A stretch of 64,000 nucleotides of DNA, taken from positions 147,936,274 to 148,000,273 of the forward strand of contig CM077115.1 of assembly GCA_039619475.1 (NCBI GenBank), in the 5' to 3' direction. The notes under the pieces are model-generated. The model worked only from the letters and a program-made list of their open reading frames with translations. It had not been told where the DNA came from and ran no database searches. The DNA comes from Icerya purchasi (Eukaryota > Arthropoda > Insecta > Hemiptera > Monophlebidae). A program made the position numbers and the translations under genes. Below are positions 61,021 through 64,000 of the stretch, piece after piece (the first letter of the stretch is position 1; each line of letters opens with the position of its first letter).

Positions 61021-62650
61021 CACCTTATACCAATGGCGGATACAGGGGGGAAGGGGTGGAATAGGGGATATTTCCCCTTCCAAAGAACCAAAGCCTCTAT
61101 GAAAAAATTTGTTATAACAGAGAAACTTAATTTATACTACTCGTATAAAGGATTTGTATGAATTTTACCTACGGATTTAATTATAACTAATATTTAATAC
61201 TATTTTCTGGTAAAACTATTTATGTTCCTTTTTTATTCTATTTTAAACGCAACTATCGTTAATCTTTTGCCACTTTTATCTATTTCTAATTTTTATTTTG
61301 CAATTTTAATTAAAAATAGTTCAATGAGAAATATATATTATATTTAAACTTGCTCACGAACAAAGAATTCGGATCGGATTACTAACAAAAATAAAAAAGA
61401 GTTAAAGTCTAATAAAAATACTATCTTTCTTACTATTTCTAAACTATCATATTTAAGGTATAATTTTATAATTTCGTTTCATTTTTTATCCCTAAAAGTA
61501 AAACAGAAGTTAAATTAAAAATTGGGTAAGCATTCAGATAGACGACACCAGTTCATTTTCATAACTTGTGTTAGTTCACCCAATGTGAATAACGGCGAAA
61601 ATGAGCGAATTAAAATTACGAATACGACGTGAAAAGAAGCGAAGTAACGTAACGATCATACAAGAAATAGAGCGAAAAATGAAATACCGATAAGAGAATA
61701 TTTTAAAAATAACGAACCTACTCTAAATTATTACATTTAACCGTGAGTAGCCTATGACATGCCAGGAAATAATACTTTGTAAAGAAATAAAAAAGAAAAA
61801 AGAAATAAAGTGTAAAAACCTGAAAAACGAAAGAACCCGATGTTTGATGTAAAATTTGATGGCATCTTCTTCCGTATATGCCATCAAATCGAAATAGACG
61901 GGCTTACGTGCCACGTCGCACAATTCAATTTCCATGACCCAAATCAAGTGCAAAGTGGCAGCTAGAACGGACGGAAATTCAAATGAGAGAATATGAAAAC
62001 AGTAATACCGAAAAGAAAAATAGTTTAATAAAATAGAGTAATGATGAAAAATTACATACCTTAATATAGTGAATCCGCTGGTACTGGAACGTAAATTCAA
62101 ATGAGAGAATATAAAAGCAGTCAGACGAGAGTAGTAGAAAGTGGCAGCCAGTAAATAGAAATATAATTAAAAAGAAAATAAACGAGCCACCAAACCAAGT
62201 AATTAAAAATAAATTAAAAAGAAAATAAACCAGCCACCAAACTTGTAAATCAAAATATAACAAAAGAAAATAATCAAGCCACCAAACCTGTAAATCAAAA
62301 TATAACTAAAAAGAAAATAATCAAGCCACCTAACCAAACTAATAATAAAAAGAGTAAATTTGAAATATTTTAAAAACAGTAAATTATTAAGATGAACTAA
62401 ATGTAGCGCTATGAACTGTTAAGACGGAAAACAAACTGGTACCGCGTAAATGAAAATTTACCAAAAATTGTAATAATTAGGTATTTTTAAAACATTTTTA
62501 AATTTCTGTAGAGGTCACTATTTGATTTTCTTTATGAAACAAGGAGTATTTCTCAAATCTACTGCCTACTGTAGAAGATTTTGCGTAATTATATAATTCC
62601 CCCCCCCCCAAATTTTCCTTTTGGATCCACCCCTGCTTATACATATTTTC
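61020..62650. mobile_element. Possible hAT-like non-autonomous element
   Basis: The left end TATACCAATGGCGGATACAG, followed by a G-rich block, and the inverted right end TATAAGCAGGGGTGGATCC, also followed by G-rich sequence, resemble the CAGTGGCGGATCCA-type ends of hAT relatives. Identity between the ends is only moderate. The interior encodes nothing recognisable and carries a tandem repeat at 62160-62340 and a 30-bp duplication (61976 and 62093). Confidence 0.35.
62160..62340. repeat. Tandem repeat, 45-47 bp unit, four copies
   Basis: The core AAAAGAAAATAA(A/T)C(G/C/A)AGCCACC recurs with GCCACC at 62186, 62233, 62278 and 62325 (spacings 47, 45, 47), joined by AAACCTGTAAATCAAAATAT-like linkers. 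Confidence 0.85.
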
Positions 62651-63280
62651 GATAAGATTATATTAACTTCGCACCATCTTTATATCAAGAGCTACCCTGA
62701 ATTAGCTTAAAAATTATGTAAAATCGGTAACGCCTTTTATAATGATAATAAGAAAATAATTTTCAATTATTTTCAGCTGTTACGAAACATGATTTATTTG
62801 CTAACTGACTTAAAATTTGCGTTAAACGGCCAACTCTTTTTTTATAAAAAGTTCACCTGTGTGTGTAAGGCATAGTCTCTTCAAATGAAATAGAGTTTCC
62901 TTAGAGAAAAAAGTCATTCCCTCCGTCGCCAAGAAGCCGTTATAAACTAGGTTGACAATGACACAATACGATTTTTTTTGGAATAAAATTTTAAAAAAGA
63001 ACCACCCCTATTATAATCGAAAATGATCGGCAAAAAACTTCCAAAAAATTTCCTTTTTCGTTAAATTTGTCCTTTTAGAAAAAGTGATCAATTTTTCAAA
63101 ATAAGGAGGCATGTTCTTTGAATTTTAAGCTATTTCTACATCGAGTACCGGTGAAATTGGTTCACGACAATTTTGCCGAAAAGAAACAGTAATCAAATAA
63201 ACGTATTTTTGGATTTATAATGTTAGTTCGAAAGTTTAAATAAGCAAAATGTTTATTCTAAAGTTCTTTAATAAAGAGTT
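62651..63280. other. AT-rich stretch, nothing recognised
   Basis: No frame, repeat or motif of note on either strand. Confidence 0.6.
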
Positions 63281-63284
63281 ATTG

Positions 63285-64000
63285 ACTCAAAGAGGAACAG
63301 AAAAATTCACGATTATCTTCGGACGATAGCCCAGCACCATAGGACAAATCCATCGAATAGTCAACATCGTAAACGGTAGTTTCGAGAACAAGAAATATTG
63401 TGCTGCAGCGTTCCTTGATATAGAGAAAGCATTCGATGAAGTATGGCACGTAAGTTTTTATTGTATAAACTGAAAAAAAAATTTGCCTCATCCGTATTAC
63501 GTGTCGTTAAAATCATATCTGACTGATAGATACTTTCTGGACAAATGGCGCTTATTTTTAGATTTAAAAATTCTAGTGCACTGCAGGGTAGTACACTAGT
63601 CTCAGTATTATATCAGATATACCCAGCCGATTTTACAGCCGACAACGATAACGCAACAGCAATGTTTGCTAACGATACAGCAATAATATCGACCAATAAT
63701 GGCCATGCCGATGCGACAGGACTCCTTCAGAATTATCTTGATTTAAATTATGGAAAGTTAAAGTAAATGAATCAAAATCTTTGAAAATATACCGATAAAA
63801 CTGAATGAAAAAATAATTTTCACAACAGAATCAGTAAAATACTTAGGCTTTCACTTGAATCAACGACTAGCTTGGAAAAATTATATCCTCCCGAAAAAAA
63901 AAAAAACAATTGGATCTGAAATACCGCAACTTGACTCCGTTAATGAAGAAATATTGTTCTTTATCAATCGAAAATAAAGTCCTATTATACAAAACTATTC
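63285..64000 (+). pseudogene. Jockey-like LINE reverse transcriptase relic, cut by window end
   Basis: Shifting frames give STIGQIHRIVN, CAAAFLDIEKAFDEVWH (first catalytic Asp), LPHPYYVSLKSYLTDRYF, VSVLYQIYPADFTADND, AMFANDTAIISTNN and YLGFHLNQRLAWK-like residues. This is the order of a Jockey-clade reverse transcriptase. The catalytic box (FADD) reads FAND, and frameshifts occur near 63450 and 63590. The element continues beyond the window. Confidence 0.82.

Overview
The window is AT-rich nuclear DNA from an animal, almost certainly an insect. Its genes are split by GT-AG introns. Its mobile elements are types common in insects: mariner and Tc1-like transposons, DUF4817-type transposons, RTE-, Jockey- and I/LOA-like LINEs, Helitrons and a Helentron-like relic. 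The thioredoxin gene has the invertebrate-type TMX3 layout. I cannot name the species. No bacterial, CRISPR or operon features are present.

Two host genes could be assembled exon by exon, and each gives one unbroken frame. (1) TMX3, a thioredoxin-related transmembrane protein of the ER, lies on the minus strand at 23508-11665. It has eleven exons and 429 residues, with a signal peptide, a CVYC active site, one membrane span and an acidic tail. (2) POLR1A, the largest subunit of RNA polymerase I, lies on the plus strand at 24015-60538. It has eight exons and 1652 residues; exon 1 alone is 3.3 kb and carries the catalytic NADFDGD motif. The two genes are head to head, with 506 bp between their start codons, so they probably share a promoter region. 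One makes rRNA in the nucleolus and the other handles disulfides in the ER, so no direct functional link is expected.

Layout. 1-2520: AT-rich, no gene. 2522-4632: degenerate Helentron-like element with its catalytic middle deleted, then a 54-bp minisatellite and a GC hairpin. 4633-11664: mostly empty, with a possible orphan terminal exon (minus, about 5316-5497), an old direct duplication (about 6955 and 8272) and a tRNA-derived SINE (9530-9920). 11665-23508: TMX3, with two more copies of that SINE and a dead mariner in its introns. 23509-24014: shared promoter region. 24015-60538: POLR1A, whose seven introns are filled with mobile elements. These include a long-inverted-repeat DUF4817 element (29076-30711), RTE and other LINE relics (33905-35960), an internally deleted Tc1-like element (36052-36992), Helitron ends (39212, 50352-51481), an old I/LOA-like LINE (42190-44840), a mariner relic, a LINE gag relic (53330-54370), a young relative of the old LINE with an intact 872-residue RT-RNase H frame (54812-57545), and a palindromic MITE (59344-59808). 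60539-64000: POLR1A 3' flank, a possible hAT-like non-autonomous element with tandem repeats, and a Jockey-like reverse transcriptase relic cut by the window end.

The most interesting items are a complete-looking Helitron (A|TC...CTAG|T) carrying an OTU-protease-like fragment 20 bp from a POLR1A splice donor, a three-copy SINE family, the internally deleted Helentron, the young and old LINE pair, and a frame-preserving acidic cassette exon in POLR1A.
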